From Candidatus Omnitrophota bacterium (GTDB taxonomy: Bacteria > Omnitrophota > Koll11 > Duberdicusellales > 4484-171), in assembly GCA_030692055.1 (NCBI GenBank), contig JAUYCY010000095.1, positions 1 through 46,745 of the forward strand: 46,745 bases of DNA, read 5' to 3'. Position 1 is the stretch's first letter, and each line of letters starts with the position of its first letter. The notes beneath the pieces were generated by a model. That model made no database searches. It had not been told where the DNA came from and saw nothing but the letters and a program-made list of their open reading frames with translations. Both the position numbers and the translations under genes were made by a program. Below are positions 1 to 7,386 of this stretch, piece by piece.

Positions 1-75
1 GTAGCTATAACTCATGGACAAACAACGACTCAGTTCTTCACGTTCGGACAGATTGAATCTTTGGTATTTTTCCAT
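1..75 (-). CDS. IS30-family transposase, N-terminal fragment (cut by window edge)
   Basis: Only the first 25 codons lie in the window. The reverse strand starts ATG at 75 and reads MEKYQRFNLSEREELSRCLS, the usual opening of IS30-family transposases, where a helix-turn-helix follows. A good ribosome binding site (AAAGGAG) lies 8-9 bases upstream, which supports the start. The protein would bind the element's ends and catalyse DDE transposition. The rest lies to the left of the window, so intactness is unknown. The triple repeat at 141-194 just outside its start may be the element's end region. Family assignment rests on a short stretch and is moderate. Confidence 0.6.
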   Translation of the reverse strand, partial: MEKYQRFNLSEREELSRCLSMSYSY

Positions 76-140
76 ATCGCAACTCCTTTTTCCTGCTATT
101 ATACAGGAATAAAGTGTTGCGTTAAGAACTTGAAGCTACT

Positions 141-194
141 CTGTCCCCAGAATTCCCCCATGGTAGCTGTCCCCAGAATTCCGCCCAGAATTCC
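141..194. repeat. Three tandem GAATTC-centred short repeats beside the IS30 fragment
   Basis: TGTCCCCAGAATTCC occurs at about 142-156 and again at 169-182, and a shortened CCCAGAATTCC at 184-194. The inverted partner GGAATTCAGGGGACA (one mismatch) is at 1356-1370, just after the gene at 310-1350. The GGGGACA core also occurs in the inverted repeats of the transposase unit at 1501-2259. They may be IS ends or REP-like targets. Apart from these and the IS30 start, bases 76-309 hold no supported gene. Confidence 0.55.
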
Positions 195-309
195 AAAAGC
201 CATATACAAATACCCGCATTTGTTATATAATTACTTTCGACGTCTACGGTTGTATTAAGCGTCTGGCGATACTCAAGAAAAAACCGCCGACAAAAAATAA
301 GGAGGCATC

Positions 310-1350
310 ATGACAACCAAATATTTCGCGCGCACGATAGCGCTTTTAGTTTCGTTAATGGTCTTGGGATACGGCACATTCGTAGCCGCAGAAACGGATT
401 TCCAGCGAGACCTAAAAGAAGTTGCCAAATATTTAATCCGACAGCTACCAAGCTATGAAAAAGCCGACACGTACATGCGAGAGTTTCAAGAGAACAGAGG
501 CAAGCTAATAAAGGAACAAGGATGGGCACCACTGCTGAAAGACGATGAAAAGTTTCATGAGCTTTACAATGATTACCAGAAGGAAGGCAAAGCGCTTACC
601 GCCATGATGGCCATCATGGCCGAGAGGAATCGCCAGGCGTTTCAGCAGTATGTGACGCAAGAGGCCGCAGCGATTCGGGATAAGAAAGAGGGCAATCAAC
701 TGTTGAGCGCGTTGATATGCGCCGGCGCAGAGACCATTGTTGAAGACCAAAAACACAGGAAAGAATTGGCTTGGGAAACCTTTCACTTCCTTTTATGGCA
801 ACGGTCTCAAGAGGCAACGGCCGCCTCGCAGGAAGCTACAGCGCAACCAACGCCGGCTCAGAGCCAGGTATCAGCATCTGCTGGTTCTACTGCCACTACA
901 GCAACTGCCGCACAACCAGCAGCCTCTACTCTCGCGCCTGCGAGCACAGGGGGGAGCAAATACGCGAAATTTGTCAAACGCATGGACCCCCATCGCGCCC
1001 AGCAGGTATCCGATTCTTTCACCAGGCCGGTCGAGGAGCGCGAACATCCCGGGCTAACGAATACAGGTGGCGGGATAGTGGGCATACCGTACGGCACTAA
1101 GGAGAAACTGCCAGGGGCCACTTCCACTGCGGCAACCGCGGTTTCTTCTGGCGGCGAGCAAGACGCAACAACCCAAGACTTGGCAAGCGGCCTGACCAAC
1201 TCCAGTGGTTCGCTCGATGCCTCTTTGCTCAAAAAAGCCGTGGATGCAATTTGTGCCCAGCAGGGTTTTAAAAACCATGCCTTGGTAACGCAGATCAGAA
1301 CCTGCTCAGAGGAAATCGTAGAAGAACTGCGCCCATCAGAACCGGAGTAA
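310..1350 (+). CDS. Secreted hypothetical protein with Ala/Ser/Thr-rich linker
   Basis: 346 aa. A strong ribosome binding site (AAGGAGG, about 6 bases before ATG 310) and a clear signal peptide (hydrophobic about 8-25, ending VAA-ET) indicate export. Residues 28-165 look helical and charged. About 165-215 is a low-complexity A/T/S/Q linker. About 218-346 is a second folded or semi-ordered part with a C-terminal segment containing two cysteines. No family was recognised. The gene is clearly richer in GC than its neighbours and lies between inverted GAATTC/GGGGACA repeats, so transfer or carriage by a mobile unit is possible. Function unknown. Confidence 0.7.
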   Translation: MTTKYFARTIALLVSLMVLGYGTFVAAETDFQRDLKEVAKYLIRQLPSYEKADTYMREFQENRGKLIKEQGWAPLLKDDEKFHELYNDYQKEGKALTAMMAIMAERNRQAFQQYVTQEAAAIRDKKEGNQLLSALICAGAETIVEDQKHRKELAWETFHFLLWQRSQEATAASQEATAQPTPAQSQVSASAGSTATTATAAQPAASTLAPASTGGSKYAKFVKRMDPHRAQQVSDSFTRPVEEREHPGLTNTGGGIVGIPYGTKEKLPGATSTAATAVSSGGEQDATTQDLASGLTNSSGSLDASLLKKAVDAICAQQGFKNHALVTQIRTCSEEIVEELRPSEPE

Positions 1351-1524
1351 TTCAGGGAATTCAGGGGACACACAACCTAATTATTGAAAGGTATTTCATA
1401 TGTCCGACGATCCACTTGATGAATTTTTAACCAAAGTCATCCCGCTCGCTTCGCTCGGGGATAATTCAACTAGGCTCTTATTGAATACATTAAAAGGGTA
1501 AAAGGGGACAGACACCTTTTCTTG

Positions 1525-1552
1525 TTGACAAACGCCCATCGGGTAATACAAT
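1525..1552 (+). promoter_or_regulatory. Sigma70-type promoter of the Y1 transposase, probably leaderless
   Basis: TTGACA at 1525-1530, a 16-base spacer, then TACAAT at 1547-1552. The gene's ATG begins at 1559, six bases after the -10 box, where transcription would be expected to start. No Shine-Dalgarno sequence is present. This predicts a leaderless transcript. Confidence 0.55.
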
Positions 1553-1558
1553 AAACCC

Positions 1559-2224
1559 ATGCCCAGACAAGCGCGTATAGTTATTCCTCACGCTGCCCAC
1601 CATATAACCCAGCGCGGCAACTACCAACAGAATGTTTTCGATAGAGAGCGCGATTATAAACAATATTGCGAATGGATTAATGAATACGCGCAGGAAATCG
1701 GTCTGGATATTCTTGCCTATTGCTTAATGAAAAACCATGTGCATTTTATCGTTGTTCCTAAGCAAGAAAGCGATTTAGCCGCGGTATTTAAAACAGCGCA
1801 TATGCGTTACGCTCATTACATTAACCGGCAAAGATTAGCGAAAGGGCACCTATGGCAGGGGAGATTCTATTCCTGTATACTTGAAGATACCCACTTATAT
1901 CGGGCAATAAGATATGTTGAAAATAACCCGTTACGGGCTAAAATAGTAAAGTGCGCATGGGATTATGAGTATTCCAGCGCCAAAGACCATGCGAAAGAAA
2001 GAGATAAACCGTTAATAAAACTTACTGAGCATAAAGATATCAAATACGGAAAACAATGGCAAGAATACCTGCGGGAGGACGATTCTCAAATGACCCAGGA
2101 GATTAGGTTAAAGACCAGTCGGGGGTTAGTTATTGGAAGTGATAGGTTTTTAAGTAAACTAGAGAAACTTTTAAACCGTTCGTTAAAATGTTTAAGTCAG
2201 GGGAGGCCAAGAAAAAACGCGTGA
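1559..2224 (+). CDS. REP-associated tyrosine transposase (Y1_Tnp family)
   Basis: 221 aa. The N-terminus (MPRQARIVIP, then HHITQRGNYQQNVF) and the HUH motif KNHVHF (His60, His62) are diagnostic of the TnpA/RAYT Y1 transposase family. The helix containing RYVENNPLRA carries the probable nucleophile Tyr119. These enzymes cut and rejoin single-stranded DNA at REP-type hairpins through a 5'-phosphotyrosine. The frame is intact and full length for the family. It lies between perfect inverted repeats and has its own promoter with a probable leaderless start. The C-terminal region (about 150-221) is basic. Confidence is high for family, moderate for activity. Confidence 0.92.
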   Translation: MPRQARIVIPHAAHHITQRGNYQQNVFDRERDYKQYCEWINEYAQEIGLDILAYCLMKNHVHFIVVPKQESDLAAVFKTAHMRYAHYINRQRLAKGHLWQGRFYSCILEDTHLYRAIRYVENNPLRAKIVKCAWDYEYSSAKDHAKERDKPLIKLTEHKDIKYGKQWQEYLREDDSQMTQEIRLKTSRGLVIGSDRFLSKLEKLLNRSLKCLSQGRPRKNA

Positions 2225-2298
2225 ATGCATAAGAGAGGGAAAAGGTGTCTGTCCCCTTTATCCGTCCCCTTTATCCACCCTTTATCCTAATTTGGAAA

Positions 2299-3213
2299 AT
2301 GTTAGGTAATTCTCTCGAGAAGAATGAGCACCACAGATCCTTTGATGATTTAGTGAATCTGCTAGGATTAACTTTAGCTGGTAGCCACCCATCCCCTTAT
2401 TTAGAGAATATAAAATTTATAAATAATTCTTTTAAATATGAAGAGTTCATCAAGTATTTATTAAAAGCTGGCGATGACGTTTCATTTGTGTCTTTAAATT
2501 ATGACATAATTCTAGACAGTATTCTTCTTGCTCTCGTCGAGATGGATAAGATAGTATCAGATTATACATATTCTTACGCTCATCTTATTAATCTAGAGAG
2601 TGGAGAAGAATGTAGGGCAACTGGTGTTAAATTGTTGAAACCACACGGCTCATTAAATCTATCTTTTTGTCCCCAGTGTAGCCAAATTTATTATTTTCGA
2701 GATAATATATTTACTCCAATTGTACACAAACGGAATATGGCTACTTGTCGCTCTTGCAGTGATGGCGACGAGAAGATACCTGTTAAGCCATTAATAATTC
2801 CACCTTTTTACTCAAAGGGTGAGTTTATTAATAGTGGAGAAAGAGTTGTAGATAGTAATGTAATTGGTGTTTATACTAAGCGAGGAAAAGTAAAGAACTC
2901 CGCTATTTATAAGAGATATAGAAATGCCATAGATGTTTCAATTGTGAGCTTATTTAAGAACGCAGATGAAATTATTATTATTGGGTATTCTTTGCCTCCT
3001 TATGATTATGATTTTAGAACTTTAATGTTACAGGGTTTAATTTTGAATAAGAAAAGAAAAAGTGTGCCTATTAAGATTATTACTATCAAAGATGACAAAG
3101 ATTGTCAACATGAAAGATATCGACATCTAGCGGGTGATATTGATATAATAGGCGAAGAAGGATTTTATAGTTATTTGCAACGATTCCTATCAAAAATTAA
3201 TAGCGAAGAATGA
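2299..3213 (+). CDS. SIR2-like domain protein, 5'-truncated at the RAYT element
   Basis: 304 aa from the internal ATG 2299; the frame is open back to GTG 2245, but that codon lies inside the transposase unit's terminal repeat. Recognisable SIR2-like features are SLNYDIILDS, a KPHGSLNL segment, a four-cysteine zinc ribbon (CPQCS and CRSCS) and a C-terminal IIIIGYSLPPYDYDF. The N-terminal Rossmann glycine motif (GAGAS type) expected in this family is missing, which suggests that insertion of the RAYT unit removed it. SIR2-like proteins bind or cleave NAD+ and several act in antiphage defence; without the N-terminus this copy is probably inactive. It overlaps the next gene by 4 bases. Confidence 0.7.
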   Translation: MLGNSLEKNEHHRSFDDLVNLLGLTLAGSHPSPYLENIKFINNSFKYEEFIKYLLKAGDDVSFVSLNYDIILDSILLALVEMDKIVSDYTYSYAHLINLESGEECRATGVKLLKPHGSLNLSFCPQCSQIYYFRDNIFTPIVHKRNMATCRSCSDGDEKIPVKPLIIPPFYSKGEFINSGERVVDSNVIGVYTKRGKVKNSAIYKRYRNAIDVSIVSLFKNADEIIIIGYSLPPYDYDFRTLMLQGLILNKKRKSVPIKIITIKDDKDCQHERYRHLAGDIDIIGEEGFYSYLQRFLSKINSEE

Positions 3214-3785
3214 GTAAAAAACAATTAATAGTTTGTTTGCTTGTTTTGTCACTTATCCCTTGCTCAGCCTTTATTGCTAAGGTTATTTACGCTGAGGAGC
3301 AACAGCAGGTTGATTGGGATAAGATAGAGAAGGCTTTGTATGAAGAATTGAAGGCAACTAGTGATAAGAGCGATGCTGAAATCCATCAGGCAATAGGCTA
3401 TAGCCTTCTAAGGTCAGAAAATCAGTGGGAGCGTGCCACTGTTCATTTCAAGAAGGCAGTAGGGTTAGACCCGAAGCTGTATTTTTCTTGGTATAATTTA
3501 GGGATGATAAATGCTGACACAGAAGAAGGATATAACTATTTTAAGAAAGCCACAGAAGCCAAGCCGGATTTTCCTTCTTCTTACTACTGGATGGCTTATT
3601 ACAGATGTAGGAATCGAGAAGATAAGAAGGCTATACCGTTATTTCAGAAATATATTGAGGTAGCAAAGGGGGATAAACAAGAAGCTGGCAGGATTGGGGT
3701 AGCCGAAGAAGTATTACAAGATTTACTTGCGGGTAAAGAAGGCAAGTCTCTTAGTATGATGCGTAGACCAAGCGAGGGGGAATGA
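3210..3785 (+). CDS. Secreted TPR-repeat protein
   Basis: 191 aa with an N-terminal signal segment (MSKKQLIVCLLVLSLIPCSA). Two to three TPR-like helical pairs follow at about 50-150, for example WERATVHFKKAVGLDPKLYF, then YYWMAYYRCRNREDKKAIP. TPRs mediate protein-protein contacts, here presumably in the periplasm. The start codon overlaps the SIR2-like stop (ATGA). Its first codons resemble the MNKKQLIVAW leader that recurs twice downstream (3782 and 4077). No specific function is assigned. Confidence 0.75.
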   Translation: MSKKQLIVCLLVLSLIPCSAFIAKVIYAEEQQQVDWDKIEKALYEELKATSDKSDAEIHQAIGYSLLRSENQWERATVHFKKAVGLDPKLYFSWYNLGMINADTEEGYNYFKKATEAKPDFPSSYYWMAYYRCRNREDKKAIPLFQKYIEVAKGDKQEAGRIGVAEEVLQDLLAGKEGKSLSMMRRPSEGE

Positions 3786-3820
3786 ATAAAAAACAATTAA
3801 TAGTTGCTTGGAGGTTATAA
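3782..3820 (+). pseudogene. Isolated copy of a small-membrane-protein gene start
   Basis: ATG 3782 overlaps the previous stop and reads MNKKQLIVAWRL then stop. The first ten codons match the start of the decayed gene at 4077. It looks like the stub of a duplicated small membrane-protein gene, now replaced by the gene at 3820, whose ribosome binding site (GGAGG) lies within the stub. Confidence 0.45.
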
Positions 3821-4080
3821 TGAGCAAGATATTGTTTATGCAATTTTTAGCACTTAGTCTATATACTCTTTTTGTGGGGTTTTGTTTTTGCGATGGGTTT
3901 AATTTGCATATTCTAAGGAAACTCGTTTGGTTTATCCCGTTTCTCCTTATAAGTATGTATGTATTTAAGACTAAAAGCGAATATGATTTATCCCTTATTT
4001 TACCTATTCCAACTCTATTAGCAATTTTACTTTGTAATTATACGAAAAGGAAATCTAAAAGGAAGACCATAGACAAATGA
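3820..4080 (+). CDS. Small membrane protein
   Basis: 86 aa from ATG 3820, chosen because GGAGG lies at 3810-3814, six bases upstream; a TTG at 3808 would overlap that site. Three hydrophobic segments are visible at about 4-23, 33-50 and 57-73, ending in a basic tail (KRKSKRKTIDK). No family was recognised. It sits in a run of small genes joined by four-base ATGA overlaps (3210, 3782, 4077, 4309, 5016), which suggests one transcript. Confidence 0.6.
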   Translation: MSKILFMQFLALSLYTLFVGFCFCDGFNLHILRKLVWFIPFLLISMYVFKTKSEYDLSLILPIPTLLAILLCNYTKRKSKRKTIDK

Positions 4081-4312
4081 ATAAAAAAACAATTGATAGT
4101 TGCTTGGGCTACAACAGCAATTTTGTGTTTTGTAATTCTATCTGCCCCCGAAGAAACATATACGTAATCAACAAGGTTTACTAATCGTTTTTGATACTCC
4201 AGAGCGTTGGACAATACCAGCAATACAGTGGGATTTTGTTTTACAGCGGTCTTTGATTGTTATCCTGATTGGCAGCCTCTTAATCTATACTTTAAGGGAT
4301 AAGAAGAAATGA
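4077..4312 (+). pseudogene. Decayed small membrane protein (MNKKQLIVAW type) with two frameshifts
   Basis: ATG 4077 overlaps the previous stop. Removing one A from the A-run at about 4081-4087 gives MNKKQLIVAWATTAILCFVI, a membrane start. A second shift near 4160-4175 restores a frame running to TGA 4310-4312 whose end reads RSLIVILIGSLLIYTLRDKK. The intact ancestor would be about 75 aa with a TM segment near each end. The downstream gene at 4309 still overlaps its stop codon, so the operon spacing has outlived the frame. Confidence 0.55.
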
Positions 4313-4608
4313 AACCTCAAACAAAGAAAATCATAGCGAGAGAGGGGTTAATCTTGATAGGGGTTATAATTTCAGTTATTTTATTATCAATTTGTTTTAA
4401 ATTTGTTCCACCTGACCGTATGACGTGTGCTGATGCTAATATAGGCGAAGACCCTTCGCTTGGTGGGAGTTACTGTCATAGTTATCATTCTCCTCTCAAT
4501 GAGATTATACCTTTGTTGAAAAATACTTTATTATTTGGCTACCCCATCTATTTGATTATCCGTCTTATCATCTGGGCGGTAAGGACGTTAAAACAAAAGG
4601 AGAGATGA
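4309..4608 (+). CDS. Small two-TM membrane protein
   Basis: 99 aa with hydrophobic segments at about 12-31 and 70-90, a short loop between them containing two cysteines (MTCADAN and SYCHSYH), and a basic C-terminus (RTLKQKER). It overlaps the preceding decayed gene by ATGA and is followed after 3 bases by a lipoprotein gene. No family was recognised; the cysteine pair may lie outside the cytoplasm. Coding status is supported by operon-like spacing. Confidence 0.6.
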   Translation: MKPQTKKIIAREGLILIGVIISVILLSICFKFVPPDRMTCADANIGEDPSLGGSYCHSYHSPLNEIIPLLKNTLLFGYPIYLIIRLIIWAVRTLKQKER

Positions 4609-4611
4609 TAT

Positions 4612-5019
4612 ATGAAAAAACTAATATATATTTTTATTGTGGCGACATTAGTGTGTGGATGCGGAAGTAATAGCAAAGAACGGGGAAGAAAGGAATATGC
4701 TGAATATATAACAGTAGATATGAAAAAAAGTTCATTCACTTATACTCACAGTTTATTTTTTGATTATCTACTGCAAATCTGCCTACGGAACAAAGGAGCC
4801 AAGCCGGTTAAAGGTGTTACTCTTAGGATTAATTATTACGACACTAACCATCGACCACTTAGTTCAGAAGAAGTGCTAAACACTACTTTTAATGAGGATA
4901 TGGGAGGACAGATATTACCACCTAACGGAGAATTAACGGTTACAGTAAATAAACATTTAAATCCGCCCAAAGAGAAGTATATTTATAGCTACACTGTTAC
5001 GGAAGTTGAATTTGAATGA
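4612..5019 (+). CDS. Small lipoprotein
   Basis: 135 aa. The signal peptide MKKLIYIFIVATLVCGCGS ends in a lipobox-like LVCGC, so Cys17 is the likely lipidated residue. The mature part is beta-rich, with VKGVTLRINYYD and a C-terminal YIYSYTVTEVEF resembling the Ig-like fold of FxLYD-type domains; this resemblance is only suggestive. The ribosome binding site (GGAGA) overlaps the end of the previous gene. It is probably anchored in the outer or inner membrane. Function unknown. Confidence 0.65.
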   Translation: MKKLIYIFIVATLVCGCGSNSKERGRKEYAEYITVDMKKSSFTYTHSLFFDYLLQICLRNKGAKPVKGVTLRINYYDTNHRPLSSEEVLNTTFNEDMGGQILPPNGELTVTVNKHLNPPKEKYIYSYTVTEVEFE

Positions 5020-5111
5020 GAAAACTGATAGGCATAAAAGAGCTTTCTGATCAGCTTGGGATTCCTGTAGGCACTATCGGTTATTTTTCTCATCACTTTT
5101 TTTATCAATAA
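5016..5111 (+). pseudogene. Excisionase/MerR-type HTH fragment
   Basis: ATG 5016 overlaps the lipoprotein stop and reads MRKLIGIKELSDQLGIPVGT then IGYFSHHFFYQ and stop. The first 21 residues match the start of HTH_17 (excisionase-family) domains, where a tyrosine/tryptophan wing and recognition helix should follow. The sequence ends where it runs into the 3' end of the oppositely transcribed binding-protein gene (5074-6087), so it looks truncated by a rearrangement. Confidence 0.45.
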
Positions 5112-6087
5112 TCGTTTCCGCACTACGTAGCAGCGCTGGCGAGAAAACAATATTGAGCTTATCAGCCAAAATTAAATTTAATATCAACGACCCTTTTTTA
5201 TTCGACTCAATGGGAATATCACAAGGCTTTGTGCCGTGAAGTATTTTTAGAGCTGCCTCTGCAGCCCAGAGACCGTGTTCTTTTGGCGATTTAGAAATAC
5301 AGATTAAAACATGGTCTTGCATAATATCTGTTGTGACACCGCTAGGAATTTTGATATTTTCTTGTATAAAGCGGATTGCTTTTTTGTCGTCCCAATCAGC
5401 CACTACGCAAGTATCCTGCATGAGCAATATATCAACTTCATCCTGAATCTTTAGGTAATAATTTTTCCATTCCTCAAAGCTATTTATAAAGTAAATTTTA
5501 TCAAATTTTTGGCCTATCTGTTTTTCGTTAACCTGCGCCATGACTCTCTGAACATCTTTATCTGCTGTAAGATACCCAATTCTTTTACCGCGCGCATATT
5601 TCTTTAGATGATTACATAGCGGCTCAACTAAATCGATTTCACGCATGCCTGTAACATTTGTGCCGGGAAACCCGTAGTTTGCCGGGTCGTCATTTAAGCC
5701 GCAAAAGACAAAAGGGATATTACTATTGAGAAAATAAGGGGCAATAACATATTTAGAAACATTATCGTCAGAGCCGATAATTACATCAGGCTTCCATTTT
5801 TCGATAAGGCGCTTCATATCTAAGCCAGCCCGTTGCTTGAACTCCTCAGAATTATTGCGTTTTGTATCTATATAGGCTATTTTTATTTCAACTTCGCCTG
5901 GCGCCTGCGCATTAAAATAATCAACAATCGTATCTGTGATAATATCGCTCCAGGTATAACCTTTATGATATGAGTTAATAAGCAAAAGACGTTTTTTCCC
6001 CCAAGGCCCGGCATCAACATTGGAGCATGTTAAAGATGAAAAGAAAAAATACACAGCACAGCCTATTACTGTAATAACTTTTTTCAT
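5074..6087 (-). CDS. ABC_sub_bind family periplasmic binding protein (copy 1)
   Basis: 337 aa with a signal peptide (hydrophobic about 3-20). The mature domain shows the ABC_sub_bind (TrpX-type) pattern: KRLLLINSYHKGYTWSD, an AYIDTKRNNSEEF segment, KPDVIIGSDD, PFVFCGLNDDP and TNVTGM. It is a clear paralogue of the protein at 6398, which shares NSYH, MDTKNNSSEEF, KPDVLI, VVFCGIN and the C-terminal NLxxAxKLNVVFxPAxL. No permease or ATPase gene lies nearby, while a histidine kinase does. Delivering a ligand signal to that kinase is therefore more likely than transport; this is inference. Ligand unknown. Confidence 0.85.
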   Translation of the reverse strand: MKKVITVIGCAVYFFFSSLTCSNVDAGPWGKKRLLLINSYHKGYTWSDIITDTIVDYFNAQAPGEVEIKIAYIDTKRNNSEEFKQRAGLDMKRLIEKWKPDVIIGSDDNVSKYVIAPYFLNSNIPFVFCGLNDDPANYGFPGTNVTGMREIDLVEPLCNHLKKYARGKRIGYLTADKDVQRVMAQVNEKQIGQKFDKIYFINSFEEWKNYYLKIQDEVDILLMQDTCVVADWDDKKAIRFIQENIKIPSGVTTDIMQDHVLICISKSPKEHGLWAAEAALKILHGTKPCDIPIESNKKGSLILNLILADKLNIVFSPALLRSAETIIDKKSDEKNNR

Positions 6088-6107
6088 ATTTTTTGTGTTA
6101 AATTAAT

Positions 6108-6137
6108 ATTGTAATTCCTTTTCCGCACGGTTGCCAA
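6108..6137 (-). promoter_or_regulatory. Candidate promoter for the divergent binding-protein gene
   Basis: On the reverse strand, TTGGCA (6137-6132), an 18-base spacer and TACAAT (6113-6108) lie about 20 bases before the ATG at 6087. No good Shine-Dalgarno sequence is seen. Moderate match only. Confidence 0.4.
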
Positions 6138-6147
6138 TGGTATTACC

Positions 6148-6203
6148 GTTTACCCCGTTAGAAAGAGTTTTTTTAACGGGACGGGGCTTCCTAACGAGTA
6201 AAC
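6148..6203. repeat. CCCCGTTAG-family palindromic element
   Basis: GTTTACCCCGTTAG (6148-6161) pairs with CTAACGAGTAAAC (6191-6203). An alternative inner hairpin, CCCGTTA with TAACGGG (6174-6180), would compete. The same ACCCCGTTA stem closes elements at 31914-32037 and 33223-33332, so this is one of three members in the window. Confidence 0.55.
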
Positions 6204-6385
6204 CACTTTATACTATCATAAGTTTTCCAGGAAGACAATATCGGCATTAGAATGGAACCAATTTTTAATTCGGATTTATTCATTGTCAAAGAGCGTATCT
6301 GGTTATACAATAACCCCGTATCTGTAGGTTTGGTAAGTTCAACGATTCGTTTAAAATAATCCGGAATGCTTATAGAAACGGGACA
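6191..6385 (-). pseudogene. Possible remnant of an unidentified gene
   Basis: The reverse strand has a frame of about 65 codons with no in-frame start, ending at TAG 6193-6191. It contains protein-like text such as IPDYFKRIVELTKPTDTGLL and ILMPILSSWKTYDSIKWFTR. Its stop lies inside the palindromic element and its upstream end overlaps the start of the binding protein at 6398. It may be the 3' end of a gene otherwise lost. No family assigned; low confidence. Confidence 0.25.
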
Positions 6386-6397
6386 AGAAGGAAAAGA

Positions 6398-7384
6398 ATG
6401 ATAAAAGTTTTTCTGGCAATTATTCTAAGTATATTTCTATCGGCGCCAACAACAGCTAACGCTGACGCGAAACATTACCACGGTAAGAAAATACTCTATG
6501 TAAATTCTTATCATCCGGGCTATTATTGGAGCGATGGTGAGCAGGAAGGCGCAGAAAAAGTTCTGGCTAATACTGGTGTTGAGCTAAAAATCGTATATAT
6601 GGATACGAAGAATAATTCTTCCGAAGAATTTGCTAAACAGGCAGGCCTTAAGGTCAAGAAAACAATCGAAGAATTTAAACCGGACGTTTTAATCACCGCG
6701 GACGACAGTGCGTTTAAGGATACAGTAACGCCCTATTATCGTGACGTGAATTTGCCGGTAGTGTTTTGCGGCATTAATGAAGATATCTCAGCGTACGGCG
6801 CTCCCTACAAAAATACGACTGGCATGATTGAGATTGCGCTTATTGAAAGGATTTACGTATACTTAAGGGCATTCGCACGCGGTGATAGGGTTGGATTTCT
6901 CGGAACCGATTCATTGAGCAATCGCAAGAATGCTGAATATTTTGGGAAAATAATCCCGGGAGGCTTTAGCTGTAAGGAATTTGTAAAAGATTTTGACGCA
7001 TGGAAAGGGAAAGCGCTTCAACTCCAAGAGAAAGTCGACATGCTTATCGTTGATGCTCCCGCTGGAATCCATGGCTGGAATGAAAAAGAGGTTGAACGGT
7101 TTGCTTTAAAAAATATCCGCATCCCCGTAGGGACAGAATCGACTGGTATGATGTGTGTTGCTCTTATCGGAATAGCAAAGATTGCCCAAGAGCATGGAGA
7201 ATATGCGGCCCAGATAGCTTTGCGAATCCTCGATGGGCAAAAACCATCGGATATCCCCGTTATTTTCAGCAAGAAAGGCATGCTGATGTTAAATTTAAAA
7301 ATTGCCGAGAAACTAAACGTGGTATTCACTCCGGCAATGCTTAAGAACGCAAAGGTTATTATCGGTAAAGAAAAGGAAAATTAA
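6398..7384 (+). CDS. ABC_sub_bind family periplasmic binding protein (copy 2)
   Basis: 328 aa with a signal peptide (about 1-22, ending ANADA). It carries the ABC_sub_bind pattern in the same order as copy 1: KKILYVNSYHPGYYWSD, VYMDTKNNSSEEF, KPDVLITADD, VVFCGINED and a C-terminal NLKIAEKLNVVFTPAMLK. AAGGAAAAGA precedes the ATG. It ends only 2 bases before the histidine kinase gene, so the two are almost certainly co-transcribed and probably form a sensor pair. Members of this family bind small molecules such as aromatic amino acids; the ligand here is not predictable. Confidence 0.87.
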   Translation: MIKVFLAIILSIFLSAPTTANADAKHYHGKKILYVNSYHPGYYWSDGEQEGAEKVLANTGVELKIVYMDTKNNSSEEFAKQAGLKVKKTIEEFKPDVLITADDSAFKDTVTPYYRDVNLPVVFCGINEDISAYGAPYKNTTGMIEIALIERIYVYLRAFARGDRVGFLGTDSLSNRKNAEYFGKIIPGGFSCKEFVKDFDAWKGKALQLQEKVDMLIVDAPAGIHGWNEKEVERFALKNIRIPVGTESTGMMCVALIGIAKIAQEHGEYAAQIALRILDGQKPSDIPVIFSKKGMLMLNLKIAEKLNVVFTPAMLKNAKVIIGKEKEN

Positions 7385-7386
7385 TT

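Larger units (their letters stand above)
1501..2259 (+). mobile_element. RAYT (Y1 transposase) unit with perfect 20-bp inverted repeats
   Basis: The ends are AAAGGGGACAGACACCTTTT at 1501-1520 and its exact reverse complement at 2240-2259. Between them lie a promoter and one Y1-type transposase gene. Just outside the right end, TCCCCTTTATCC-like words repeat degenerately (2254-2288). HUH/Y1 elements of the REP-associated class act on palindromic REP sequences rather than on classical transposon ends, so the repeats may be the recognised palindromes. The right end abuts a SIR2-like gene that lacks its 5' part. Confidence 0.75.

Noticed and set aside
61..258. Open frame of 65 codons on the plus strand
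   Set aside because: It overlaps the IS30 start in antisense and crosses the GAATTC repeats; no ribosome binding site.
1400..1501. 33-codon frame starting MSDDPLDEFLTKVI, ending at the transposase unit's left repeat
   Set aside because: It has a weak AAAGG site, but it includes a GCTCGCTTCGCTCG-type repeat and matches nothing known; it could be a gene start cut by the insertion, but support is too thin.
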